5,595 nucleotides of DNA from Lentisphaeraceae bacterium (GTDB lineage Bacteria; Verrucomicrobiota; Kiritimatiellia; RFP12; UBA1067): positions 1 to 5,595 of the forward strand of contig SFPL01000101.1 in the NCBI GenBank assembly GCA_004551905.1. The letters are read 5' to 3'. Every line of letters begins with the position of its first letter. Position 1 is the first letter of the stretch. A model generated the notes under the pieces. That model was given only the letters and a program-made list of their open reading frames with translations, searched no databases and was not told where the DNA came from. Both the position numbers and the translations under genes were made by a program. Of this stretch, positions 1 to 5,143 are shown in pieces.

Positions 1-16
1 CCGAAAGGCGGAATCT

Positions 17-43
17 CCAGCTGAAGCCCGCTTTACAAGCCCA
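17..43 (+). repeat. Inverted repeat block A, left copy
   Basis: CCAGCTGAAGCCCGCT (17-32) is repeated exactly, on the opposite strand, at 5517-5532. The match continues with gaps in identity to 23 of 27 positions (17-43 against 5532-5506). It overlaps the -35 element of the promoter match at 32-61. The likely role is a transposase-binding site in the left end; a repressor operator is the alternative. The sequence match is seen directly; the role is inferred. Confidence 0.75.
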
Positions 44-61
44 AACCAAAACTGCTATAAT
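32..61 (+). promoter_or_regulatory. Strong sigma70-type promoter reading into the operon (antisense)
   Basis: TTTACA (32-37), an 18-nt spacer and a perfect TATAAT (56-61) preceded by TGC (53-55), which is an extended -10. Transcription would start near 68 and run rightward, antisense to the three small genes and then the ATPase gene. No convincing plus-strand gene follows, so the product would be an antisense RNA or a transcript that collides with the operon. The -35 falls inside inverted repeat block A, so a protein bound there would compete with RNA polymerase. The match is seen; activity is inferred. Confidence 0.55.
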
Positions 62-72
62 ACCGACAACAA

Positions 73-82
73 GCAAGAAAGC
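73..82 (+). repeat. Inverted repeat block B, left copy
   Basis: GCAAGAAAGC is identical to the reverse complement of 5562-5571. A 10-bp match alone is weak, but it lies between two longer shared blocks in the same end. Possible part of a composite transposase-binding array. Confidence 0.45.
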
Positions 83-108
83 TTCGTCAGCACAGGGCTA
101 CGCAACGA

Positions 109-120
109 GTGTTGCACTGG
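109..120 (+). repeat. Inverted repeat block C, left copy
   Basis: GTGTTGCACTGG is identical to the reverse complement of 5472-5483, and the following ACT (123-125) also matches after two mismatches. It directly abuts the stop codon of the last operon gene (121-123), marking the inner edge of the left end as block C marks the inner edge of the right end. Confidence 0.6.
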
Positions 121-207
121 CTACTGGATGGCGGGGAGTACGTCGCGAAAGGCGTCGCATTTATTGTAGACATCTGTCAGCAGCTCTGTTGCTTCTTCTT
201 TGCTCAT
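121..207 (-). CDS. 28-aa small protein, last gene of the operon
   Basis: ATG at 207 to TAG at 121 gives a 28-residue protein (begins MSKEEATELL, ends DVLPAIQ). It is believed because of a strong Shine-Dalgarno AAAGGAG at 217-223, nine nucleotides before the start, and its place 20 nt after the preceding gene in the same orientation. It has an acidic amphipathic N-terminal half and one cysteine; no domain is recognisable. The 20-nt leader (AACAAAGGAG core) resembles the C/A-rich leaders of two larger genes of the operon. The stop codon touches inverted repeat block C. It could instead be a remnant of a longer gene cut short by the transposon end. Function unknown. Confidence 0.55.
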   Translation of the reverse strand: MSKEEATELLTDVYNKCDAFRDVLPAIQ

Positions 208-227
208 GGTGATTTTCTCCTTTGTTG

Positions 228-392
228 TTAGTGAAGATCCAAGTCTGAACATTCGGAATCGAGCTTATCAAGGACCTTATGCGCCGCTTCCTCCATTTCA
301 CGGGTGATTTTCATGCCCGATCCGAGGATTGAGACAACTTGCACGATGCAAGCAAGTTCTTTCAGCGTGGATTTTTCAACTTCAATTTTCAT
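228..392 (-). CDS. 54-aa small protein of unknown function
   Basis: ATG at 392 to TAA at 228 gives 54 residues, starting MKIEVEKSTLKELACIV. The start codon follows the stop of the 45-aa gene with no gap (TAAATG), and GAAAGGA at 399-405, six nucleotides upstream, is a good Shine-Dalgarno lying inside that gene. Translation is therefore probably coupled. The sequence alternates charged and hydrophobic residues (ELACIVQVVSILG, then EMEEAAHKVLDKLDSE), suggesting a small two-helix protein, soluble and acidic towards its C-terminus. Two cysteines (15 and 48) are present but form no pattern. I do not recognise a family. It belongs to the group of tiny genes downstream of the ATPase, where transposable phages often carry small accessory early proteins; that link is positional only. 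Confidence 0.65.
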   Translation of the reverse strand: MKIEVEKSTLKELACIVQVVSILGSGMKITREMEEAAHKVLDKLDSECSDLDLH

Positions 393-530
393 TTATTTTC
401 CTTTCTTCTTGGTGTTGGTGGTTGGTTTGATTCTATACTTGCATTCGAGCCCAGTGACGCCGCGGAAGAGAAGGCACTTGCCCTTCTGGTTCCACCGGCA
501 GCCATAGCTGGCGCACTTGATTTCCCGCAT
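393..530 (-). CDS. 45-aa four-cysteine small protein, possible zinc ribbon
   Basis: ATG at 530 to TAA at 393 gives 45 residues (MREIKCASYGC at the start). It begins one nucleotide after the ATPase stop codon and uses the Shine-Dalgarno GAGGAGG at 537-543, inside the ATPase gene, six nucleotides before the ATG. The overlapping signals argue strongly for a real, translationally coupled gene. Four cysteines at 6, 11, 19 and 30 (C-x4-C-x7-C-x10-C) with Tyr, Trp and Arg around them suggest a small metal-binding fold that could contact DNA or protein; this is inferred from the pattern alone. The C-terminal tail (KPTTNTKKKGK) is basic, and its codons form the same C/A-rich run seen in the leaders of other genes here, leading into the next gene's Shine-Dalgarno. 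Confidence 0.7.
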   Translation of the reverse strand: MREIKCASYGCRWNQKGKCLLFRGVTGLECKYRIKPTTNTKKKGK

Positions 531-531
531 C

Positions 532-1593
532 TCACACCTCCTCGAACTGCGAGCGGTAGACGGCGCGGAAGCTCTCCCAGTTCAGCGGGTGCTTCTGCCG
601 CGAACGGTTGTTCCCCGCGCACCAGCTTGCCGTCAGCGCCAGGCAGCTCGTCAGCCGGTTCATCCGGATCGTCGCGAGCAGCGCCTCGACGCACCCGGTG
701 TCCCCGGAGATCCCGTAAGCCTCCGCCGCCAGCACCACGTCCTCCGCCGGTATCGCGTTCGGCAGCCTCACCACCCGCTGGCAGCGGTGGTCGATCTGCA
801 CCAGCCACCCCTTCATCTTCGCGTCGTTTATGAGGTCGTCCTCCATCGACGTCGTCCCGCACAGCACCATCCCGCAGCCGGAGTTGTCCCAGATCTCCCG
901 GATCCATTCCACTACCTTCATCGCCGTCCCCTTGCCGGCCGACATCACCAGCTCGTGCAGCTCGTCGATTATAAGGAGAGTGTTCCGCCCGATCGCCCGC
1001 GACACCCGCTGCCGCGCGTCGTCCGCCCTCAGCGAGGGGTTTACCCCCACCGCCCGCGCGAACGCGTCCACCACCAGCTTCATCGTCGGCGCGGCCGGGA
1101 TCCTCACGTAGCACACCTGCCGCGAGCTCCGCCGCATGTACTCCTTCAGGCAGTACGTCTTCCCGATCTGCGACGGCCCCACCAGCCGCACGATCGCGTT
1201 CCGCGTCAGCGCGAAATTGCAGAGGTTGTTAACCCGCCGCCAGATCGAGTTCTCGATGAACCGGTCCGACTTCATCTTCGCCCGCTCCGCCTCCAGCTCC
1301 AGATAAGAGTCGATCTTCTCGACCACCTTCTCCAGGTCGCCCTCGTACTTGCCCGCGAACAGCCGCGAGATCGTCGACCCGGAATAGTCGACGAGCGCCC
1401 CCGTCTGGTCGAACGAGTAGCCGCGCCCCTTCCCCAGGTTGAACAGCCGCACGATCGACTCCAGCCCTTCGTCCGATACCCGCCCGGCGTCCACATACGG
1501 ACGGCACGACTGCCGCACCTGGTCCGCCGAGCGGTTCATCGACTGCGCCGGCTGAGCGCCGAACAGGTCGTTGGTGTTTTCGGGAATTTGCAT
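532..1593 (-). CDS. MuB-like AAA+ ATPase, transposition target-activator
   Basis: 353 residues. In Mu and related elements this ATPase binds target DNA as an ATP-dependent filament, brings it to the transposase and stimulates strand transfer. Order seen: a helix-turn-helix-like N-terminal part (about 55-96, with SGSTISRLFAGKYEGDLEKV resembling the DNA-binding N-terminus of MuB); Walker A GPSQIGKT (139-146); Walker B LLIIDELHEL (206-215, D210/E211); a sensor-1-like strand MVLCGTTS (242-249); and a helical C-terminal part. It is somewhat longer than MuB of Mu (312 aa). The ATG at 1593 is chosen because AAGGAG (1603-1608) lies nine nucleotides upstream. The frame is open to 1992, but that part overlaps the transposase gene and lacks such a signal. 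It lies 40 nt after the transposase stop, as A and B genes lie in Mu. TniB/TnsC-type ATPases are the alternative relatives; the N-terminal HTH favours MuB. Confidence 0.9.
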   Translation of the reverse strand: MQIPENTNDLFGAQPAQSMNRSADQVRQSCRPYVDAGRVSDEGLESIVRLFNLGKGRGYSFDQTGALVDYSGSTISRLFAGKYEGDLEKVVEKIDSYLELEAERAKMKSDRFIENSIWRRVNNLCNFALTRNAIVRLVGPSQIGKTYCLKEYMRRSSRQVCYVRIPAAPTMKLVVDAFARAVGVNPSLRADDARQRVSRAIGRNTLLIIDELHELVMSAGKGTAMKVVEWIREIWDNSGCGMVLCGTTSMEDDLINDAKMKGWLVQIDHRCQRVVRLPNAIPAEDVVLAAEAYGISGDTGCVEALLATIRMNRLTSCLALTASWCAGNNRSRQKHPLNWESFRAVYRSQFEEV

Positions 1594-1633
1594 CTTGTTT
1601 TTCTCCTTGTTGGTTGGTTGGTTTGTTGGTTGG
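1594..1633 (-). promoter_or_regulatory. U-free C/A-rich leader of the ATPase gene
   Basis: This 40-nt gap between transposase stop and ATPase start contains no T on the coding strand. It reads as CCAA repeats (two CCAA, one CAAA, three CCAA) followed by CAAGGAGAAAAACAAG and the ATG. Such a leader cannot form stable structure and should leave the Shine-Dalgarno fully exposed. The 3' part is nearly the same as the leader at 5108-5143. The tetranucleotide run could vary in copy number by slippage, but this would change only the gap length, not the Shine-Dalgarno spacing. Confidence 0.6.
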
Positions 1634-3760
1634 TCAAATGAAGTCCGTCTCCGGGGCCGCCTCGTCGTCCGCCGCATCCGCGGCGATGTCGATGTCCGCC
1701 GTCGGCTCCGGCTCCGGCGCGTCCGCGCCCACGTCGATGTCCGCGCCCTCGACCCCGGCCAGCTCGCCGCGCTGCCGCTCCTCGAGCGCCCGGCGCTCCA
1801 CCGGGTCCTCGACCCCCAGCGCGCCGAGGTTCGCCGCGGCGGCCTCGTTCCGCTCCCGGAGCCGCGCCCTGACGACCGGCTCCAGCTTGGCCTTGGCGTC
1901 CGCAAGTGCCGCGGCCCGGACGCCCAGCTGCTCCTGGAGCGCCGCCACGTCGGCGTCCGCGTCCGCGCGCACCGTCGGCAGTACCTTGGCAACGCCGATG
2001 AACCGCCCCTGCAAGTCGGCTACATACGCCTTGCCGCAGTCCATCGGATTCACCCAGACCTGCACCTTCTCGCCGCGCGGAATCGGCTTGCCGTCTATGA
2101 TCGCGGCGACCGTGTACCTCTCGCCGGTCTCGGCGTCGCGCACCGTCACCGTCAGCTTGTCGCCGACCGTGCCGACGTGCGCAAGCTCGGCGCCCAGAAT
2201 CATCGGCGCGAACGCCGCCGAGACCCGCTCCAATTTCGCCGCCTTCTTCGCGACCTCCCACGCCTCCGCCGGCGACATCCGCCGCTCGCGGTATTCCGCC
2301 GCGCCGCTGGCGACCAGGGCGCGCACCTGCGCGGCACGCTCCGGCTTGAGCGACGCCATCCGCGGCACCGCCGACCAGTGCGCCGTCCCCGCGACCCGCA
2401 GCTCGCCGACCATGAAGCCGCACTCCTCCCAGCCCTCGAGCTGGTGGTCGGTGCGCTCGTCCATGCGCCGGTGCGCCTCCTCCGCGGCAAGCGCGAACGC
2501 GCGCCAGGTGGGGAAGTTGAACCGCAGCTGCGACCTCGCCTCGGCCGGCAGCGCGGCGGACGCGCGCACCAGCGCCGCGTCCTCGCGCGCCATTCCGATC
2601 GCCTCGTGCGGCTGCACTCCGCGGCCGCCGCCGATGTTGCCGAAGACGATCGCGTCGACATATCCCTTCAAGGTGGCGTGCATCTGCTCGATCATGCCCT
2701 TGTGCCGCGGGTTGCCCTTGGACTGCACGCCCGGCAGCCCCTTCGCCAGCGGCTCGGTGATTATCGAGCCGGCGCGGAAGACCACCGGCTTCCAGCCGTT
2801 CGCCTCGCGGACCGCATTCACCGAGGCCAGCGCCGCGGCAAAGGTGTCGTCCTGGGACGCGGTGCCGTGCTCGCCCTTGATTACGCAGCCGCCCTCCGGG
2901 ACGCCCACGCAGCAGAGGAGGTAGTGGTAGAGATACCGCACCCAGGCGGACTTGAGCGTCTTGCGGGTGCCGTCCGGCGCTTCCACGACCGGCTTCGCGA
3001 GATGCCCGAAGACATGGCCGGTGAGCCGGTCCATGATGGCGAACTCGACGACGCGCTGCGGCTTCTGGTTGTGGCCAAAAATCACCATGTGCTCGTACCA
3101 CATATCGTCCACCTCGACGACCTGGCAAGCAAGCAGCCCGACCCGCGTCAGCCTCACCGTCGGCAGGAAGTCGATCTTCGCCTGGCCCATGCCGATGCGC
3201 GCGGCAGCCAGCGAGAACCGGTCCGGCGCGACGGACATCATGTTCCTGAGCGACCAGCCGGGCGGCGGCGCGGCGACGCTCCACGGGCACGGCTCGCCGT
3301 CCGCCGGCCTGTAGCCGTAGGTCGCGGCGTAGAGCTCGCGCCAAGTGCCGATGCCGGGAATGCTTACCCCGTTGGCGAGGTCCAGCAAGAGCGCCCGCCA
3401 GGCGGGCTTCACCTTCCGCCGGCACATCAGCACCCGCGACTGCCACGCCTCGACGAAAAGCCGGTTCGCCACGATTCCCTGGGCGGACACCCGCCGGGCG
3501 ACGCGCCGGTCGACGCATGCCCACACGCCAACCGCCTTGAACTGGTCGAGCTTGCGGTAGAGCGATTTCAGGGACAGCCCCTTGTAGCCCAGCGGCTCAA
3601 GCCGGGCGGCAATCTCGGCGGCGCAGCGCTTCTTGTCGGCGGCGCGGTCAAAGACCTTCAGCGCGTCGATGAACGACAAGGTGCGCTGCGCCTCGTCGCT
3701 TGGCAGGAGCCGCAGGATCTCGTCGATCTCGACTTTGGACACGATAAGCGGCTGGTCCAT
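1634..3760 (-). CDS. MuA-like DDE transposase
   Basis: 708 residues, close to MuA in size (663). It should bind the element ends, pair them, nick them and join them to target DNA. Seen: an N-terminal helical DNA-binding region (about 10-140, with GLSLKSLYRKLDQFK like the HTH of Mu-type transposases); an RNase H-like core with VEVDDMW (D218, possibly D219), CVIKGEHGTAS (E297) and KGMIEQMHATLKGY (E358); a Mu-type beta-barrel domain (about 519-595, from MILGAELAHVG to RFIGVAKVLP); a charged helical stretch (about 600-665); and an acidic tail with two ADID repeats. Spacings 218-297-358 fit the family's D-D-E layout, but the second position is Glu, not Asp. The start at 3760 overlaps the previous stop by one base (TAATG) and has GAGGAG at 3770-3775. 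Confidence 0.92.
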   Translation of the reverse strand: MDQPLIVSKVEIDEILRLLPSDEAQRTLSFIDALKVFDRAADKKRCAAEIAARLEPLGYKGLSLKSLYRKLDQFKAVGVWACVDRRVARRVSAQGIVANRLFVEAWQSRVLMCRRKVKPAWRALLLDLANGVSIPGIGTWRELYAATYGYRPADGEPCPWSVAAPPPGWSLRNMMSVAPDRFSLAAARIGMGQAKIDFLPTVRLTRVGLLACQVVEVDDMWYEHMVIFGHNQKPQRVVEFAIMDRLTGHVFGHLAKPVVEAPDGTRKTLKSAWVRYLYHYLLCCVGVPEGGCVIKGEHGTASQDDTFAAALASVNAVREANGWKPVVFRAGSIITEPLAKGLPGVQSKGNPRHKGMIEQMHATLKGYVDAIVFGNIGGGRGVQPHEAIGMAREDAALVRASAALPAEARSQLRFNFPTWRAFALAAEEAHRRMDERTDHQLEGWEECGFMVGELRVAGTAHWSAVPRMASLKPERAAQVRALVASGAAEYRERRMSPAEAWEVAKKAAKLERVSAAFAPMILGAELAHVGTVGDKLTVTVRDAETGERYTVAAIIDGKPIPRGEKVQVWVNPMDCGKAYVADLQGRFIGVAKVLPTVRADADADVAALQEQLGVRAAALADAKAKLEPVVRARLRERNEAAAANLGALGVEDPVERRALEERQRGELAGVEGADIDVGADAPEPEPTADIDIAADAADDEAAPETDFI

Positions 3761-4455
3761 TACTTCTTGCTCCTCGCCTTCAAGGCCGCGGTCGCCGCGC
3801 TGGCCAGCTCATTCAAGGTCGCCGTAACCTGGGCGAGGTCGCCGAGCTCGATCCGCGCGAAGACGTCGCGCTCGCGCCAGGTCCGGTATACGGTCGCCAG
3901 CGGCTCGCGGATCGCGGCGATAAGAAGCGCCGGCGAATTGACGACCGCGTCCAGCGCGGCAGATTCCTCTTCCGCCGCGTCCTTGGGCTTGCGGCCCTGC
4001 CCACGATCTGGTCCGCCCCAGTTGTTGGGCGTCGCCATCAGCCGCGTCGACTTGTAGAGCGCCGACAGACTCTTGCCGTTGACGTCGTGCGCAGCCTCCT
4101 CCAGCTCCTCGATCGTCGGCTCGACCGTCAGCGCGATCGGGCGCCGCATCGCCGCCCGCGCAGCGCCCAAAGTCTTCGCGTAGAGAGAAAGGTAGTTCCG
4201 TGCGGTATCGTGAGAGAAGTTGACATTCTGCTCCAGCCAGTTGCCCCAGGTGCCGTGCGGGCAGGTGGAGCGGGCGACGGCGAGAATCCAGCCGGCCATG
4301 ATTGCCGCGCCGGTGGAGCGCTTGGCACTCTCGACCGAATAGGCGTGGAGGAAGTTGGCCTTCTCTCCAAGAGTCTCGACTCCTTCGGGGAAGGCGATTT
4401 CGCCCATGCGCACGGTGAGCGCGGTCTGGGCGGCGGGGTGGTTTGCGTTCTTCAT
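3760..4455 (-). CDS. DUF3102-like protein, probable transposition accessory factor
   Basis: 231 residues. Residues about 45-97 (GWILAVARSTCPHGTWGNWLEQ, F80, then HDTARNYLSLY) match the pattern I know from DUF3102, a domain of unknown biochemical function in phages and mobile elements: a helix, the HG-x-W-x-x-WL motif, then an HTH-like helix pair. A second conserved-looking stretch is GKSLSALYKSTRLM (128-141). The middle (142-165) is Gly/Pro/Glu-rich and probably a linker; the C-terminal 60 residues look helical and end in KARSKK. The ATG at 4455 is chosen because it follows the previous stop by one nucleotide and has AAGGA about ten nucleotides upstream; the frame upstream of it lies inside the preceding gene. 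Its stop overlaps the transposase start by one base, so both are probably made in fixed ratio. DNA binding or regulation at the element ends is a guess from context. Confidence 0.75.
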   Translation of the reverse strand: MKNANHPAAQTALTVRMGEIAFPEGVETLGEKANFLHAYSVESAKRSTGAAIMAGWILAVARSTCPHGTWGNWLEQNVNFSHDTARNYLSLYAKTLGAARAAMRRPIALTVEPTIEELEEAAHDVNGKSLSALYKSTRLMATPNNWGGPDRGQGRKPKDAAEEESAALDAVVNSPALLIAAIREPLATVYRTWRERDVFARIELGDLAQVTATLNELASAATAALKARSKK

Positions 4456-4456
4456 T

Positions 4457-4687
4457 TCAGATGGTTCCTTCGTCGGGTGAATATTCGTTGGCTTCGATGT
4501 AAGCTTCCGCGGCAGCGCGGGAGATGATGTAGCGGCCATTGATGGAGTTGGCCGCGAGCTTGCCGACCTTGATGTCGGCAATGATTGGCACGGCTGTCGC
4601 CAGCCCGTAGGCGGCGGCGAGATCAGCCGGGGACAGCAGCGGCTTCTTCGGCAGCAGCGCGATGATGGCCTGGGTGGTTTTGTTCAT
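4457..4687 (-). CDS. Excisionase-type helix-turn-helix protein
   Basis: 76 residues, beginning MNKTTQAIIALLPKKPLLS. The order LLSPADLAAAYGL (17-29), a short turn, IADIKVGKLAANSINGRYIIS and AAAEAYIEAN is that of MerR-like HTH_17 / excisionase domains: an HTH, a wing with Gly-Arg, and a final helix starting after 'rIpr'. The turn and recognition helix (LATAVPIIADIKVG) are less typical, so the assignment is by overall pattern. Such proteins bind DNA and help recombination or regulate early transcription. In Mu the analogous small DNA-binding early protein is Ner, which lies before the transposase gene; similar position suggests a similar regulatory role, not homology. Start at 4687 with GAAAGG eight nucleotides upstream. 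The stop is one nucleotide before the DUF3102-like gene. Confidence 0.75.
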   Translation of the reverse strand: MNKTTQAIIALLPKKPLLSPADLAAAYGLATAVPIIADIKVGKLAANSINGRYIISRAAAEAYIEANEYSPDEGTI

Positions 4688-4703
4688 GCTTTCAACCTTT
4701 CAA

Positions 4704-4865
4704 TCACAGGTGCGTCACAATCGCGATCAGCCAGCCCGCGGCAAACGCGGCGAGCGCGGCGAGTTCCAGCGTGTCGTAAAACCGCCGCTCGCGCTCCGCC
4801 TCTTCACGCCGCTTGCACGCGCTCTGCAAAAGCACGTCCTGCAGGATCTGTCTGTACTTGGCCAT
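4704..4865 (-). CDS. 53-aa single-pass membrane protein
   Basis: ATG at 4865 to TGA at 4704 gives 53 residues. Residues 1-31 are polar and strongly charged (KRREEAERERR at 18-28); residues 33-51 form one hydrophobic stretch (LELAALAAFAAGWLIAIV) ending THL. This is the shape of a small C-terminally anchored inner-membrane protein with its N-terminus in the cytoplasm. The ATG lies two nucleotides after the previous stop and has GAAAGG about ten nucleotides upstream, so it is likely translated by coupling. One cysteine at 17. No family is recognised. A membrane protein between DNA-binding genes of a transposition operon is unexpected; small phage early proteins that act on the host envelope or exclude other phages are one precedent, but nothing here shows that. 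Confidence 0.7.
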   Translation of the reverse strand: MAKYRQILQDVLLQSACKRREEAERERRFYDTLELAALAAFAAGWLIAIVTHL

Positions 4866-4867
4866 GG

Positions 4868-5107
4868 TTATTCGCCTTTCGTATGGTAGTGCTTGGCGGT
4901 GTTACGTGCCGATTGCTTGTGCCGGCGGATGATATTGTGGATCGCCATCGCCAACGCCTCGACCTCGCGCCCGCGGTTCTCGAAGGCGCAACGCTTCTGC
5001 AGCCGCATCAGCTCCGCGACCGCGTCGGGTCTGGTCATGCGGTTCCCGGCTACGACAGGAGCTGCCTTGTCTGCCGGTTCGTCGTGAGGTATGATTGGAT
5101 TACTCAT
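4868..5107 (-). CDS. 79-aa protein of unknown function
   Basis: 79 residues, start at 5107 with AAGGAG (5116-5121) eight nucleotides upstream. The first 25 residues (MSNPIIPHDEPADKAAPVVAG) look disordered. Residues 26-67 should be helical: TRPDAVAELMRLQKRCAFEN, then GREVEALAMAIHNIIRRHKQ, two amphipathic helices separated by a short Arg/Gly turn. The tail is basic with three histidines. This suggests a small helical-hairpin protein that may dimerise. I recognise no domain. It has its own U-free leader (5108-5143) and is followed, after two nucleotides, by the small membrane protein gene. Confidence 0.75.
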   Translation of the reverse strand: MSNPIIPHDEPADKAAPVVAGNRMTRPDAVAELMRLQKRCAFENRGREVEALAMAIHNIIRRHKQSARNTAKHYHTKGE

Positions 5108-5143
5108 CTTGTTTGCTCCTTGTTGGTGGTTGGCTTGGTGTGG
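5108..5143 (-). promoter_or_regulatory. U-free C/A-rich leader of the 79-aa gene
   Basis: The 36-nt gap has no T on the coding strand: C/A-rich sequence, then CCAACAAGGAGCAAACAAG and ATG. It is close to the ATPase leader at 1594-1633, from which it differs in the last 19 nt mainly by AA for C and one extra A. It is probably an unstructured translation-initiation module. Confidence 0.55.

Larger units (their letters stand above)
1..120. other. Non-coding left end of the element
   Basis: No gene is seen here. The stretch lies downstream of the last gene of the leftward operon. It holds three short blocks (17-43, 73-82, 109-120) that recur in inverted orientation in the right end, and a strong plus-strand promoter match (32-61). 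No U-tract terminator for the operon is visible; the only clear small hairpin, GCAAC-GAGT-GTTGC at 102-115, has no T run after it on either strand. I infer that this is a transposon end carrying protein-binding sites. The outermost terminus is not identifiable: no 5'-TG terminus precedes the first block within the window. Confidence 0.5.

Noticed and set aside
102..115. Hairpin GCAAC-GAGT-GTTGC as a terminator for the operon
   Set aside because: The stem is only five base pairs and no T run follows on the minus strand.
304..507. Plus-strand 67-aa frame with a hydrophobic stretch
   Set aside because: It is antisense to the 45- and 54-aa genes, whose Lys/Glu codons yield Phe/Leu codons on the other strand; no ribosome site was found.
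1594..1992. N-terminal extension of the ATPase into the transposase gene
   Set aside because: The extension is Arg/Ser/Thr-rich shadow sequence; the start at 1593 has a well placed AAGGAG.
1536..3524. Open minus-strand frame of 662 codons overlapping the transposase
   Set aside because: An out-of-frame shadow of the transposase with low-complexity Arg/Gly/Ala composition and no motif.
1571..4057. Open plus-strand frame of 828 codons, opposite the transposase
   Set aside because: It is antisense to a clearly recognisable transposase, is rich in Arg/Ala/His/Leu without any domain, and is explained by GC-rich third positions.
4456..4581. Upstream start for the DUF3102-like protein
   Set aside because: The extra 42 residues lie inside the HTH gene and look like shadow sequence; the start at 4455 sits one base after that gene's stop with a ribosome site.
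2..4881. Nine-base CGAAAGGCG present at 2-10, 146-154 and (reverse) 4873-4881, resembling the end of MuA sites
   Set aside because: One copy is coding and one is a ribosome-binding region; spacing and context are unrelated, so chance is the simpler explanation.
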